NCBI GenBank assembly: GCA_907163375.1
Contig: CAJQUW010003400.1
Coordinates: 416,901-480,900, forward strand
DNA: 64,000 nucleotides
Source: Prostheceraeus crozeri
Taxonomy: Eukaryota; Platyhelminthes; Polycladida; Euryleptidae
Direction of reading: 5' to 3'
The translations under genes and the position numbers were made by a program. Of this stretch, positions 27,601-35,100 are shown in pieces. The first letter of the stretch is position 1; each line of letters starts with the position of its first letter. Under the pieces are notes generated by a model. That model was not told the origin of the DNA. It worked only from the letters and a program-made list of their open reading frames with translations, and did not search any database.

Positions 27601-30600
27601 ACTCTCGTGTTTTTGCAAACAAAAATTCAAATTCGTTGGAACTTTTGGGACAACCTGCATTCTTCACTATAGAAGCACAATGTTAAGATTGCAGTCAAGT
27701 GAGACATCAACATCTTCGAAAATGATGGAGCTGTAGCTGAGCAATTATAAATCATACAGTAGATGCTGATATCACAGTGAACAAAATTAAAAGATGACTT
27801 TAAAACACATATTAAAACCGAGTAGATTGGTTTTGTTGCTATGTTGATTCAAAGTCGGTACTGCTAAACAAAACAGGGTAAGTTCAAGCTCTTGACTTTA
27901 AGCATTCTTATTGGAAACGCACTGAGTCTCATGAAGATAAGTTCTTACTGAGGTTAACGAAAGAATTTTCATTTTTCATAATATGTATGATAACATAGAA
28001 AACTTGGAGGTCAGTTTAGAATATAATAAAATAGTCCACTTTGCGTGAGATGCTTTAAAAGCCGCTCTTCTTTAATGTTGAATTACAGAAAAAAGTTTAC
28101 AAACCCTGCATTCACTTTCTGATCTTTCATGCCAAGCAACAGACGAAACACACTCGAAAACTCGTAATATACAATTTTACAAATGCGCAATGGCCTCCTG
28201 TACACACTCTGCAGTCAAATAACCAAGATTGCAATGTACAGATAGAGATATACATAATTTTGAATGGAAGTAATGATCTTGAATAAATCTGACACGATGC
28301 AAAGAAATCAATAGGTTTGATAAGGTGATAAAATAATGTGATTGATGAAATTTTTGCTAATAATTACCAATAAAGAAGGCTTTCGAAAGTGCACTCTCTT
28401 TTTCAGCTGCAATACAAAATACCTATTACATGCGTTTTCAAATTTTATAATGTTTTGCATTTTGACCATAAAAATTAATAATTTATCACCAGTAGATCAT
28501 TCTGGCCTTCATCGTTGTAATGTCGATTACTTCTGGCACAAAGGAATATGCAATAGCAAAAATTCTAGGCTTCGACCCAGAGTTCTTTCATTCTTCAGCT
28601 ATTTCTAAAATTTAGACAGAGTGATTGTTTTAAAGTTGCTTGGTAGAACAGCGGCATGATGAAATGTATATTTTGATTTTGTTTATTCGAAAATAGATGC
28701 ATTAATAATTCGTCAACTTTGAAATAGAATGTTGAACATTACTTGACTAAAACCAAAACCTTTATCGTCCTCCCGTAAATAATATCCTTAATCCTTGTAT
28801 CTTTCCGTAAATTCATGACATTTATTGATTTAAATTTGTTTGGCATGCTATCAATCCCGAAAAATCAAACGGCAGACATTTTTCAATGACATGAATTATT
28901 CCTTACTTGCATTATCGCACGCAAATTCAAGCCATGCATAAGCTTGCCTGATAATGCATGGAATAAGAAAAATATACTGGTAACATAGTGGATATGCACA
29001 ATCTATCCAATCGTCACATAAGGACAAGCGATAAAATAATATGACTTATCAGTAATAGTTGATTATACTCATAAGACCTTCAATCAATATCATCACTTGC
29101 GAATTTGCTACAGAATGTTGTAAAAATACTTGTCGGTTGAGAAATATGTAGAAATGGAAATTAACATTCTCAAGGGCAACATTCAATCGACATGTGTCAA
29201 AGGCAAATTTCTAATGGACAAAGTGCATTGTGGTCTCGCGTGTCACAGTGGTGAAGTACTTGACCTAGAAATCTTTCGATCCAGAGGTCAAGCCCCGAAA
29301 GTGTCATTGGAAGAAGTAATCAGGAAGGCCATCCGGACTGAAAGATCACAATGCTCCAGATTAAAGTCTGACTGTGTCAGCACCGTCCAAACCGTAGTGA
29401 AATTAAAACATCATTCATTCATATTTATTCAAAGCTCGCGAAAGCGGTCGAAGAAATTACATTACATTTGTCTCATACAAACAAGGATAAATACGAATGT
29501 AATCATCTGCAAATACAAGTAAAATGTATTCGAATTTCCATTTCAATTAAAATTATTCCATCTAATTAATTATTACTCGCTTGATTCTTGTCGGTCAATG
29601 AATAATGAAACATTCAAATGACTTCTTACCTGGGCCACACCATTGCCATTAGACTGACTAGTGACAGATTCAATGGATGAACCACCAATCCCTCCACGGA
29701 CCGAAGTTGGGGCTGGTGACGGCATATTCGGTCGAGTAGATGCGACGAACGTCGGCCGCGGAGTTACAACAGATGGAGTTTTCGTTCTAGGAGTCTGTTT
29801 AACAACATAATAAGACATAGATAATTATAGATTATCACGATTAAAATGAAAACATTTATAAGCGGTCGAAGAATATTTTCCTACTGATAAATAACAGAAA
29901 AATGAAGCATATCGGATCCTGTCTTAATAGACGACTATTTTGCAGATCCATAAGTGAAGAGAGTTCTTTCGAGAATGCTAAAGCTGTAAAAATTCATGGT
30001 ACAAATTTTCAAAGCGGTTGTTCGCTTAATATTCACTGAAAAATTGATTGTGCAACTTCATTCAATATTGTACATACATGTAATACGAGATCTGTTGTTA
30101 AATAACAAAAAATAGAGCGAAATTGATTTAGTAATCCAGTTGCTGATAGTGCCCAAGATGCGTTATGCCATTTCACATTATGGCAGCGAAATGCGAACGA
30201 TGAATTAGGTAAATACATTTTTGACCAAATGTTATCAAAAGGGCTTTTGTAAGCAAAAATATGACGATTTCCCCGTTCTTGAAAAGGAGAAAAGACGCTT
30301 GGTTTCAATCATTTCGCACAATCCGAAACATCCTCTATATGTGCACATGTACCTACCTCAATCAATATAATAATCAATGAATGTGTTACAAGGCATGTTT
30401 TTTCTAATATCAGACCGAAGACTAAACCTTTGACTTTTCAGCAATCATTCGTAAATCAAGTACTACCATTTTAACACCTGCATACAAAATTATCTTTGCA
30501 TGAAATTTACTGATAACTTGTGCTATATCTCAAATGCGGGTTTGATGTACAAGCCCTGTAGCTGGGGTTACAATAAATCATAGCTCATATATGAAAATTT

Positions 30601-31266
30601 GACACCACTTACATAGCAGCAAATGAGAAATTGAAACATTTCAAATCTTTTTCGAAGCAACTGCATTAGATTATAATATTTTCAGTTATTGTCATTCTCC
30701 AAAATCACTTCATTAATAATCATGCAAAAGCATTGAATTTGAGCAAATCTTCCTATAATGAAAATAGTTTAGTCAGGATAAATAAACGCAGAGCATTTTG
30801 TTGTGCAGTCATTCAGCTTGTTCAGCCATCATAGATATTTTAGCAACGTTGGGTCATTCCGATCTGTACTGACGAGCGCTTGTAGGAAGAAATCCGCGTC
30901 TACGGCTGCACTGAATTTTTGTACTTAAATTGCTCAGAGGACATAACTGCATTCTATGGTGTGATTTATTTCTGCCCTTCATCGTCAGCCTTGCATAATA
31001 CTTTTCATGCATAGCAGAGACATTTCATTTCTCAGTGGATTCAAGGATTCAGTGAATAAATGACAGTTTGGCTACTCGAAAGACATTGAAATATGTTAAG
31101 ATATCAGTATTTGAAATCAACTTTTTGAACCTAGCCTTTTCATACAGCCAAAATTAACAAAAAACAGAAAACTTACGTTTAATGCTATCTTTCCGTTGCT
31201 TAATCCTGATGCTGGAGTGACCACTCTAACTTGTGTGACTTTGGCGCTCGATGATGATGATCCCAT
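570..31266 (-). CDS. Kinesin-14-type C-terminal motor gene, 15 exons, 3' end outside window
   Basis: A spliced gene reconstructed on the minus strand from AG/GT junctions. Exons in order: 31177-31266, 29630-29794, 23490-23591, 23352-23429, 20091-20222, 18318-18431, 16988-17093, 14666-14751, 13663-13734, 10364-10474, 10144-10278, 8894-9010, 8662-8829, 3943-4079 and 570-630. All phases agree and give about 558 codons. The product begins with a Ser/Thr/Pro-rich tail, then two copies of an aromatic module, a basic linker between them, a UBA-like segment, a coiled-coil stalk, the neck-motor start [15 protein letters not shown] and the P-loop GQTGSGKT. The family is known for minus-end-directed microtubule motors with the motor at the C-terminus. 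About 200 further motor residues should lie left of base 1. Extra exons may exist, for example near 11,700. Introns not covered by other entries showed nothing recognisable. The family call is firm, the exact orthologue is not. Confidence 0.85.
1390..1412. repeat. (ACT)n microsatellite
   Basis: Seven to eight ACT triplets in a row within the intron. Confidence 0.8.
1539..1995 (-). mobile_element. LINE 3' fragment (CR1/L2-like RT C-terminus) with TAAG tail
   Basis: Minus-strand translation of about 1,990-1,790 gives [20 protein letters not shown] followed by a KLQRFQN motif, typical of the region after the reverse transcriptase in CR1/L2/jockey-type LINEs. Another frame gives [20 protein letters not shown], also typical of these C-termini, so frames have shifted. 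The 3' end reads GAATAAACGC then a (TTAC)n tail at 1,539-1,553. It is old and heavily truncated, and lies in the last kinesin intron. Confidence 0.6.
3943..4079 (-). CDS. Kinesin-14 gene, exon 14 (ATP-binding P-loop)
   Basis: A 137-base exon from TTTCAG to GTAATT. It encodes [20 protein letters not shown] then [25 protein letters not shown] is the kinesin Walker A loop. Two bases are left over and complete an Arg codon with exon 15. The preceding 4.6-kb intron holds the LINE and hAT insertions. Confidence 0.93.
4566..6876 (+). mobile_element. 5'-truncated LINE (jockey/CR1 group) with target-site duplication
   Basis: A non-LTR retrotransposon copy flanked by TAAATTATG at 4,557-4,565 and again at 6,877-6,885, a 9-bp target-site duplication. 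It keeps the end of ORF2 and a short 3' UTR with AATAAA and a (TTCTA)n tail. The endonuclease is missing, as expected from incomplete reverse transcription. The uninterrupted frame and perfect duplication suggest a fairly recent insertion. It sits in the kinesin intron between exons 13 and 14, in antisense to the gene. Confidence 0.88.
4594..6774 (+). CDS. LINE ORF2 fragment: reverse transcriptase and C-terminal domain
   Basis: Open for 726 codons without an internal stop; no start codon is needed because the 5' end is truncated. The early part, with [13 protein letters not shown], is the linker between endonuclease and RT. RT motifs follow: [49 protein letters not shown] (first catalytic Asp), [14 protein letters not shown] and [10 protein letters not shown] (F-A-D-D active site). 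The tail with [20 protein letters not shown] and [14 protein letters not shown] is typical of the jockey/CR1 group. It would copy LINE RNA at a nicked target in the nucleus, but lacks its own endonuclease. Confidence 0.9.
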   Translation: MPHFPCHNCVSFCIDVPFDGADDSELYPNFYKADYNSIRYLLSGVDWTDLYLRSSDVQSFWDVFCDVLNNVISDTNLVPKNRKMSVFRYPKHIHKLRLKKQRLYKKRANDESSRRKYQEACENYKAKVKEFNETLENDLIDSGNTKKFYAFVRKKLKQGYRSLPLVDSNGEVICSNIEKANIFNSYFASVCVIDNGSLPRVNLPISTLEELSYVTFPSDTIISKLKKLPLKYLHSPDGFPPIFLHCIADVISAPLQILFEWSLSSGILPSNWKQSIIVPSFKKGSPTLVRNYRPIALTSVICKVMEAFIVEAISTHCEKTNILSLSQHGFARGRSTCTQLLDSLDLYSAAVNNGYPVDVIHIDFMRAFDSICHPKLLLKLRAIGINYEMFNWIKSYIINRTQQVMVGRSKSEEVTMISGVPQGSVLGPWLFKIFMNDIVQCMHSPAQIRLFADDIKIFSVRAPNDTSLEHSLNDICLWSKIWQLPVSCEKCKYIPLNSRRSDLSYSIEDYALPSDSIVCDLGVTFTSNLKFSDHCAKVSSTAYSRAFLVLKSFTTDNPKLLVRAFCCFVRPILEYCSQVWSPHLIGDIRIVERVQKYFTKQVCLRASIEFDCYNDRLIKLKIQSLEYRRILLDLTLTYKIVHELVDLPFENFFSFHNTATICTRGHCYKLRSLGRVHSDCRKYFFSNRVVQIWNSLPVDVISSPTLSCFKFRLRQLNLSHYCKVFG
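7112..7723. mobile_element. Non-autonomous hAT element (Charlie-like ends)
   Basis: Begins CAGTGGTGGGCAACC and ends, read from the other strand, CAGGTGGTGGGCTACGCG, giving inverted terminal repeats of the hAT-Charlie type. The flanks are CTGTATGA (7,104-7,111) and CTTTATGA (7,724-7,731), an 8-bp duplication with one mismatch, as hAT elements make. The 612-bp body encodes no transposase, so it would need one supplied in trans. It lies in a kinesin intron. Confidence 0.75.
7870..8430 (+). mobile_element. LINE 3' fragment (RT C-terminal region)
   Basis: [20 protein letters not shown] and [19 protein letters not shown], then [18 protein letters not shown] in another frame, and [19 protein letters not shown]. 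This order is typical of the C-terminus of an endonuclease/RT-type LINE polyprotein. At least two frame changes are visible, so this is a decayed stub. It ends with a (TAAG)n-like tail near 8,421-8,431, about 230 bases from kinesin exon 13. Confidence 0.7.
8662..8829 (-). CDS. Kinesin-14 gene, exon 13 (neck and first motor strand)
   Basis: Fifty-six codons between TTTGCAG and GTTAGT, phase 0. [15 protein letters not shown] is the diagnostic kinesin-14 neck and first beta strand, and [15 protein letters not shown] is the following conserved motor segment. The usual Pro after RCR is replaced by Cys (RCRCDPS). Confidence 0.9.
8894..9010 (-). CDS. Kinesin-14 gene, exon 12 (neck-proximal coiled coil)
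   Basis: Thirty-nine codons between ACAACAG and GTAATT, phase 0. The end, [20 protein letters not shown] plus Q, matches the conserved segment just before the kinesin-14 neck (L-Y-x-K-E...R-K-x-L-x-N). Confidence 0.8.
10144..10278 (-). CDS. Kinesin-14 gene, exon 11 (coiled-coil stalk)
   Basis: Forty-five codons between TTTGCAG and GTATGC, phase 0. It contains [20 protein letters not shown], with regular Leu/Ile spacing, and ends EFLMQLEK. The intron to exon 10 is only 85 bases. Confidence 0.75.
10364..10474 (-). CDS. Kinesin-14 gene, exon 10 (coiled-coil stalk)
   Basis: Thirty-seven codons between TTTTAG and GTAAAA, phase 0. It begins [16 protein letters not shown], with heptad-like spacing, and ends KTAVVKK. 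Confidence 0.72.
11690..11800 (-). other. Possible lost or alternative coiled-coil exon of the kinesin gene
   Basis: The minus strand reads [20 protein letters not shown] then [11 protein letters not shown], a charged helical peptide that would fit between exons 9 and 10. No GT donor follows the open stretch and the acceptor is weak, so it was not added to the gene model. It may be an exon whose splice sites decayed or chance Lys/Glu-rich sequence. Confidence 0.3.
12028..12050. repeat. (GA)n microsatellite
   Basis: About nine GA dinucleotides in the intron between kinesin exons 9 and 10. Confidence 0.8.
12430..12860. repeat. Imperfect inverted repeat, two opposed 3'-end-like copies
   Basis: The left arm 12,505-12,632 and right arm 12,737-12,855 are imperfect reverse complements; shared landmarks are TGAACTGA(A/T)TTGTCAT and ATGAAAGAGAAGTGAATTAAA. 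Outside the left arm the minus strand reads GAATAAATCC followed by (TTTC)n, which looks like a LINE or SINE 3' end. Two copies of one repeat appear to have inserted head to head. Confidence 0.65.
13663..13734 (-). CDS. Kinesin-14 gene, exon 9 (coiled-coil stalk)
   Basis: Twenty-four codons between TTTTAG and GTAAGT, phase 0. The peptide [20 protein letters not shown] then YKRK is strongly charged and helical, as expected for stalk. Confidence 0.7.
14330..14368 (-). ncRNA. Hammerhead-ribozyme-like core motif
   Basis: The minus strand carries CTGATGA (14,365-14,359), then a GACC/GGTC 4-bp stem with an 8-base loop, then GAAA (14,341-14,338). CUGAUGA, stem II and GAAA are the conserved hammerhead core, often found in the terminal regions of Penelope-like elements. 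Stems I and III are not obvious, so this may be a degraded end of such an element. Confidence 0.4.
14666..14751 (-). CDS. Kinesin-14 gene, exon 8
   Basis: An 86-base exon from TTGCAG to GTAAGT. With the base carried from exon 7 it reads [15 protein letters not shown] and then [14 protein letters not shown], which starts the coiled-coil stalk. Confidence 0.7.
15485..15958 (+). pseudogene. Mariner-family transposase relic
   Basis: Plus-strand pieces in shifting frames match mariner transposase landmarks in order: [16 protein letters not shown]; a region with [26 protein letters not shown], where the second catalytic Asp is expected; then WFKSNF and the terminal ADGDYFE. The segment around the first catalytic Asp (HDNARPH type) is mostly deleted, with stop codons between. 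No terminal inverted repeats were found. It is an old, inactive DNA transposon in a kinesin intron. Confidence 0.7.
16988..17093 (-). CDS. Kinesin-14 gene, exon 7 (UBA-like segment)
   Basis: A 106-base exon from a TTTCAG acceptor to a GTAAGC donor, leaving one base over. The peptide [20 protein letters not shown] followed by [15 protein letters not shown] has the spacing of a small UBA-like helical bundle. That domain call is tentative. The leftover base joins exon 8 in frame. Confidence 0.7.
18318..18431 (-). CDS. Kinesin-14 gene, exon 6 (aromatic module, second copy)
   Basis: Thirty-eight codons between TTTCAG and GTACGT, phase 0. The core [19 protein letters not shown] parallels [19 protein letters not shown] of exons 3-4, which indicates an internal duplication. 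It ends with the basic stretch RSTIKKIK. Confidence 0.7.
20091..20222 (-). CDS. Kinesin-14 gene, exon 5 (basic linker)
   Basis: Forty-four codons between TTGTAG and GTATGT, phase 0. It starts with the Lys/Arg-rich stretch [17 protein letters not shown], then an acidic patch, then [11 protein letters not shown] leading into the second aromatic module. The basic stretch could be a nuclear localisation or microtubule-binding patch; this is inference. Confidence 0.7.
20861..20960. mobile_element. Possible end of a hAT-like element
   Basis: The stretch beginning CAGTGGCTCTTAGTCTTTTT resembles the common hAT terminus CAGTGGTTCTTAACCTTTTT. The other end and a duplicated target were not found. Confidence 0.25.
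21458..21549 (+). repeat. 92-bp direct repeat, copy 1
   Basis: From GGCATTAAGTCAACATATTC to GATTAGTAT. Copy 2 at 22,415-22,506 differs at two positions only. The 865 bases between hold nothing recognised. Confidence 0.9.
22415..22506 (+). repeat. 92-bp direct repeat, copy 2
   Basis: Second copy of the sequence at 21,458-21,549, in the same orientation, 957 bases downstream. It marks a local duplication or the ends of an inserted segment. No coding or terminal motifs are visible inside it. Confidence 0.9.
23352..23429 (-). CDS. Kinesin-14 gene, exon 4 (aromatic module, first copy, end)
   Basis: Twenty-six codons, [17 protein letters not shown] followed by an acidic DEIESMEGF, between TTTTTAG and GTAAGT, phase 0. 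Only 60 bases of intron separate it from exon 3, the shortest intron in the gene. Confidence 0.7.
23490..23591 (-). CDS. Kinesin-14 gene, exon 3 (aromatic module, first copy)
   Basis: Thirty-four codons between ACATTTCAG and GTGAGG, phase 0. It contains [19 protein letters not shown] and ends FETG. With exon 4 it makes the first copy of a module that recurs in exons 5-6 (pattern Y-x-D-x-x-x-G-x-W-V-x-x-P). Confidence 0.7.
23765..24330. repeat. Paired AGTCCTATCA hairpins
   Basis: Two short palindromes, GAGTCCTATCA-a-TGATAGGACTC at about 23,811-23,833 and GAGTCCTATCA-aa-TGATAGGACTC at about 24,302-24,327, each preceded by GGAGTCGGAGTC or a near copy. A third partial copy lies at 23,770-23,790. 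They bracket about 470 bases and may be the ends of a small non-autonomous element. Confidence 0.5.
24486..24609. repeat. Inverted repeat with arms of about 42 bp
   Basis: The arms 24,486-24,527 and 24,567-24,609 share GCAGAATATTTCTTCGA and its reverse complement, with a few mismatches. The spacer contains AAAGTTTAAAGTTAAA next to TTTATTGATTCAATA, resembling a minus-strand LINE 3' tail. Confidence 0.6.
25407..26639 (+). pseudogene. Penelope-like reverse transcriptase
   Basis: About 410 codons open. The sequence runs [20 protein letters not shown] (the conserved LRPI block), then [19 protein letters not shown] (first catalytic Asp in LDV), [20 protein letters not shown], and [13 protein letters not shown] where YxDD is expected; here the box reads YIDG, which argues against activity. 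The family's RT is related to telomerase. It lies antisense to the kinesin gene. Confidence 0.85.
26633..27019 (+). pseudogene. Penelope-like GIY-YIG endonuclease domain
   Basis: The frame opens with a Cys pair in ECTCNIC, then [20 protein letters not shown] and [18 protein letters not shown]. The VVYEF...YIGQT pair is the GIY-YIG nuclease signature and the Arg in RTRFNEH is the usual catalytic Arg. In intact elements it is fused C-terminally to the RT and nicks the target DNA. Confidence 0.85.
29215..29425 (+). mobile_element. tRNA-derived SINE-like sequence
   Basis: CGTGTCACAGTGGTGAAGTA resembles a tRNA A box, and GAGGTCAAGCCCCG about 45 bases later resembles a B box (RNA polymerase III promoter). 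The sequence continues to an ATTC-rich tail near 29,410-29,425. The head is diverged from a functional tRNA. It lies about 200 bases from kinesin exon 2. Confidence 0.5.
29408..29520 (-). mobile_element. Possible LINE 3' stub with simple tail
   Basis: The minus strand reads TTGAATAAATATG followed by (AATG)n, the same layout (AATAAA then a 4-mer tail) as the stubs at 1,539 and 12,430. No coding sequence remains. Confidence 0.3.
29630..29794 (-). CDS. Kinesin-14 gene, exon 2 (Pro/Thr/Ser-rich)
   Basis: Fifty-five codons between a TTAAACAG acceptor and a GTAAGA donor, phase 0 at both ends. The peptide starts [17 protein letters not shown] and is rich in Pro, Thr and Ser, so it is probably disordered. 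A basic, Pro-rich tail is common in kinesin-14 proteins, where it can bind microtubules; that role is inferred here. Confidence 0.65.
31177..31266 (-). CDS. Kinesin-14 gene, exon 1 with start codon
   Basis: Thirty codons from an ATG at 31,266, beginning [20 protein letters not shown] and ending ...KIALN before a GTAAGT donor. It ends in phase 0. This is the first ATG of the only open frame that joins exon 2. The 5' untranslated part and promoter were not located. Confidence 0.65.
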
Positions 31267-31269
31267 TAA

Positions 31270-33630
31270 AATGGACAATCAAACGGTGCCATAATATGTC
31301 TGTAATAAAAGTACGGTATATTTGAGTATGCAGCACAGTAGTGCCTCAGTCACGTCAAGGGTAAATGCAAGACACAGAACATGATTTAAGGAGCAGAACC
31401 TATCACCTGCAATTTTTTATGATAACTGTTTAATGATAAGAAAATGCTTTGTCATGTACTGCCGCCATGCAATAACAATTCGATAATGATGGATTTCTCG
31501 AGCTCCTCATGAGAAGCTGGCAAGCTTTAATGAATCAAAGCAATTACAAACAGCCCTAAAAATTTAAGCGATTAGCCACAAAGCACTTGATTGTATAGCC
31601 AAATACTTTACGGCCAAATACACGTAAACTACATACAGTATTCGGATAATATGATTAAGAACAGAGTCTTACTGAACTAATCATTGAAGTTCAATTTCAC
31701 AGAAAATAGCCAGCCACGTTTGAATAAATTTTTGTTTAGAGACGGCTCATTTCTGTAAATATAAATGGCGTCAAATGTCTTCTGAGTGTAGAACTAGATA
31801 TATTGTGGCAAAATTATCAACATCAATATTGACGTGCATGGTCAAAGATAGTCAAGACTCCGGGTTAGCCTTTAGTGTCTTCAAGTACTGACACATTATA
31901 CCAATGCAGTTCGTCATCCACCGGAATTCGTTTATTCTACAAGCATTGGAATTGAACTGCAATTTATTGTCGACTTGAGATCTTCAAATACCAGAGAGCG
32001 AAGAAGAGGGCCCGCGGTCATTTCAGAATACTGATTTGAGGTAAAATTAATCCATTTAGATGACTTAGCTGCAAAATATGAAGATTGAGAAAACACCGGC
32101 AGTCAAAAATCATACCTGTTCCAACTCTGAAGAAAGTTGCTGAAAGTCAATTAATGAGAGGGACCTGGCCCCTTGACACTTCGGTGTGTTCGCCCATTAA
32201 TACATGTCCTTCAGATGCACACCGTTGAGGCAGTAAGTTTTGTTATTAAAGTGTGTGCTTTATATCGCAAATGACTGGCCAGCGGAATGACAAAACTAGA
32301 CCCACATACCCATTACAAATGATATGCAGTAGCATGGTATTTTTCAAAGGCGATTTTTCATACAGGTATGCAATTATGCATGTGCGTGTATTCATAAGAA
32401 ATTATATTGTGCAACCCCTCACTAACGCTGCTGCTTCGTAGTTGACTATGTCATGGTCATCACACAGGAGAAAACCCGAGACCAAAGATAGAGGCTTTTT
32501 CTGCAGCACGACGTCGCTATCTTTCAACCTCACAACCCAGCACTGATTGCCTACCATTTAGCACCGGCTTTTATGCGTTCTCTGCACCTTTTTGCATGCC
32601 TTTAACTGATGCTCACGAATTTTCCACTGACAAAATGATTGATAAGCATGTCTTATCAAAAGTGTGCGGCAAAATTAATACACATAGTACGTTGGTCTTG
32701 CACCACGTTTTTTCTCTAATTATAATCCGCTACATTCGGTAATAGGAGAGTGTACAGATGAATGTATGGATGCTATTTAATGTCTAGAGATTTTAAAGTT
32801 TCTTATTTTAAGATCCTGTGGCATTTTGAAGCTTTTTAAGATGCTTTGTATACTGCAACTAGGAAAGGATACTGCAACTATTTCATTCATAAACTAATAA
32901 TCCTGCAACGCGGAAATTGACCAAATACGATTGAGTTTGCAACCAATTAGCATACCTAAGCGAGGGACGTCTGTAATCCATATTGCCATAATTTATTGGC
33001 CGCTTAACAAGCGACATGGTGCGACACAACTTACTGTAAAAAATATCAAATTCATCTTTCCATGAAAGATCAGCAAAAAATGAACCGCAATTTCTTCAAG
33101 GAGTGAGCAAAATGTACGGGTGCATTATTAATATAGATGGGAAACAGTGAATTACTGACTCGATGTATCTGTAGGCAAATTTTTTCCATGTTGATTCTCA
33201 ATTGTTTCGACATGTATAAGCAGAAAATATGTCAACATAAAATTGAAAACTAACAAAGGAATCATCAGAGAACTGAATGGGATAGAGTAAGATGATTCGC
33301 GCAGATAATAATTTTGGTGATTGTGGAAGCTGGTAGGTCACTGATTTCTGAAATGAATAGAAAAGGTTCTAAAATTGAGCCTTAGGAGCACTGCTGATAA
33401 CATTTTTACGCGGAGTGAGGACACCATTCACCGAAACTGAGGAAACGTTGAATCCTGGAAGCGACGTTCGAATTGGATTGAAAATCATGGACAAGACAGT
33501 TCAAAAGTAAAAGCTGAGTCAAAAGCTTTTTACAAAAAATGCAAGCTTGGTGTAGTTAATTGACGCAAGGAGATCCTGGGTTGAAGCGACTTGTTACAAT
33601 GACTATAAGCACTTAAATTATCAGGTCTGT
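31270..33630. other. Upstream/intergenic sequence, no gene recognised
   Basis: Lies upstream of the kinesin start codon, so it should contain its promoter and 5' UTR, but no convincing core-promoter motif could be assigned. Otherwise AT-rich single-copy-looking sequence; the short open frames here show no family similarity. Confidence 0.5.
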
Positions 33631-33639
33631 AAGTGAAGC

Positions 33640-33935
33640 GTAAATCAGGTTGTAAGCTACTTGTTCTCTTACTGCTTGTTCGCTGTCTTTTCTCAATGCA
33701 AGTCGGTCTTGCGTCAATTGAGGGTCCAGATGCAGGATCTCAAGATCTCTCTTGACATTGTGCCACCATCTCTTCCTCTTCCAACTCTTTTGTCCACTCT
33801 CCGTGCATGACTGGCAAGTGATAGAATCGTGACTCTACTGTAGTCGACCGAAGCCAACTTAAAAAATAGTCGGTGATGGTTAGAAAATTGGTGTTCTGCG
33901 AATTCGGCAAGCAACGTCGACCCCATGACGACACA
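33640..33935 (-). mobile_element. LINE 3' fragment (degraded)
   Basis: The minus strand contains KRWWHNVKRDLEILHLDPQL and then TQDRLALRKD, resembling the C-terminal tail of LINE polyproteins (W-x-D-N-V-K-x-D-L...). The upstream portion is in other frames. Confidence 0.4.
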
Positions 33936-34435
33936 AATTTGTGTCTAAAAGAAAGATGAGATCAACAAGACTAATATTCCACCTCTAAACTCAAACAATG
34001 CCTAGAACGCTCGCAAATTGCGCTTCAACAATAGAGAAAAGACAGAAATTAATAATATGAAAGGAAATATTAGCAAGACGCTAGATTGCTGATTACCCGG
34101 TTATGGGGTGGAAAAAGCAGAACGACTAGATGCAGGGTGCCTGTTCCAAAATAAATGACAATAATTAGGCTTCGCATCACGAGTATACTATCATTCTCGT
34201 AAATTTTATCACGTTTACATGCACTACATTAACATACAGGGAGTTCAGCGTCTCGAAAAATTACGGAAATTATTGATAAGCATGTATTATTATTTCCTCT
34301 ATGGATGTAATACTTAAACTGCCTTTCTCCAATGAATGAAAAGGCACTCATGTTCATTGTATGAAAATCCTTTATTCTATGCGAAATGCTGGCATTCTTT
34401 AAGTGCAGCATTCACGGTGGCTTCTGGTGACTTGG

Positions 34436-34585
34436 TTAAGGGTTTAACCAGATTTCACCGTGTTTAAGCCCTGTTTCAACCTGTCTAAAACATGTTTTAA
34501 CATGTTTAAACCCTGGTTAAGCCCGTTTAAAACTTGGTCAAACCTAGTTAAATCCTGGTTCAAACTAAAGCGCCTTCTCATATCC
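34436..34585. repeat. Degenerate GTTTAA/CCTGG minisatellite-like tract
   Basis: A run of imperfect 12-16 base units such as CATGTTTAAACCCTGGTTAA, rich in GTTTAAAC-type palindromes. It starts with a small hairpin around GGTTAAGGGTTTAACC. Confidence 0.6.
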
Positions 34586-35027
34586 GGTTAACTGGTTTAG
34601 ATGATTATCCAATAAACTTGCTTAAACATTGATCAAAGCACATACTCTTCTTCAATAATGGAGAACATTTTCATATAAATCCTCGACAATCAAGGTTTCG
34701 CCAAAATCAGTGCCGAGTTTGACTTTCTCTTGATAATGTTACAATACTTATTTACAATGTAATTACGAAGTCATTAAATGTAGAATAAAAATTTCATGAT
34801 AGCGGTTACAGATTTCGATGCTCAATGATGCCATTGTCAGATAGAAATGCCGGATTTGTTCTTCACGACATGGCTTAAGATGCTTTGGTGGACAATCGAT
34901 CCCCGCTACTTGCCTTAATGTCGGCGGTCACAATTGTGACGAGTTATTTATTCATTGATTATTATTGCCTTGACAACTGATGTGTGGTGGTGAGGGTTTG
35001 ATCCTGCCAACTGACAGAGTCGCGTAA

Positions 35028-35100
35028 GTGGCTCGTAGCTCAGTTGGTTAGAGCACAGGTCTAGTTAACCTTGGTCGTAGGCTCGAATCCTACCAGCCGC
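35028..35100 (+). tRNA. tRNA-like gene, copy 1 (isotype uncertain)
   Basis: D arm GCTC-AGTTGGTTA-GAGC and T arm GTAGG-CTCGAAT-CCTAC are intact and match A- and B-box promoters. The acceptor stem GTGGCT(C)G pairs with CAGCCGC only if one C is bulged. The anticodon loop CTAGTTA reads AGT (Thr) on a 7-base loop, but with one inserted A it would read GTT (Asn). The bulge and the odd loop suggest a tRNA pseudogene or tRNA-derived repeat. Confidence 0.55.
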
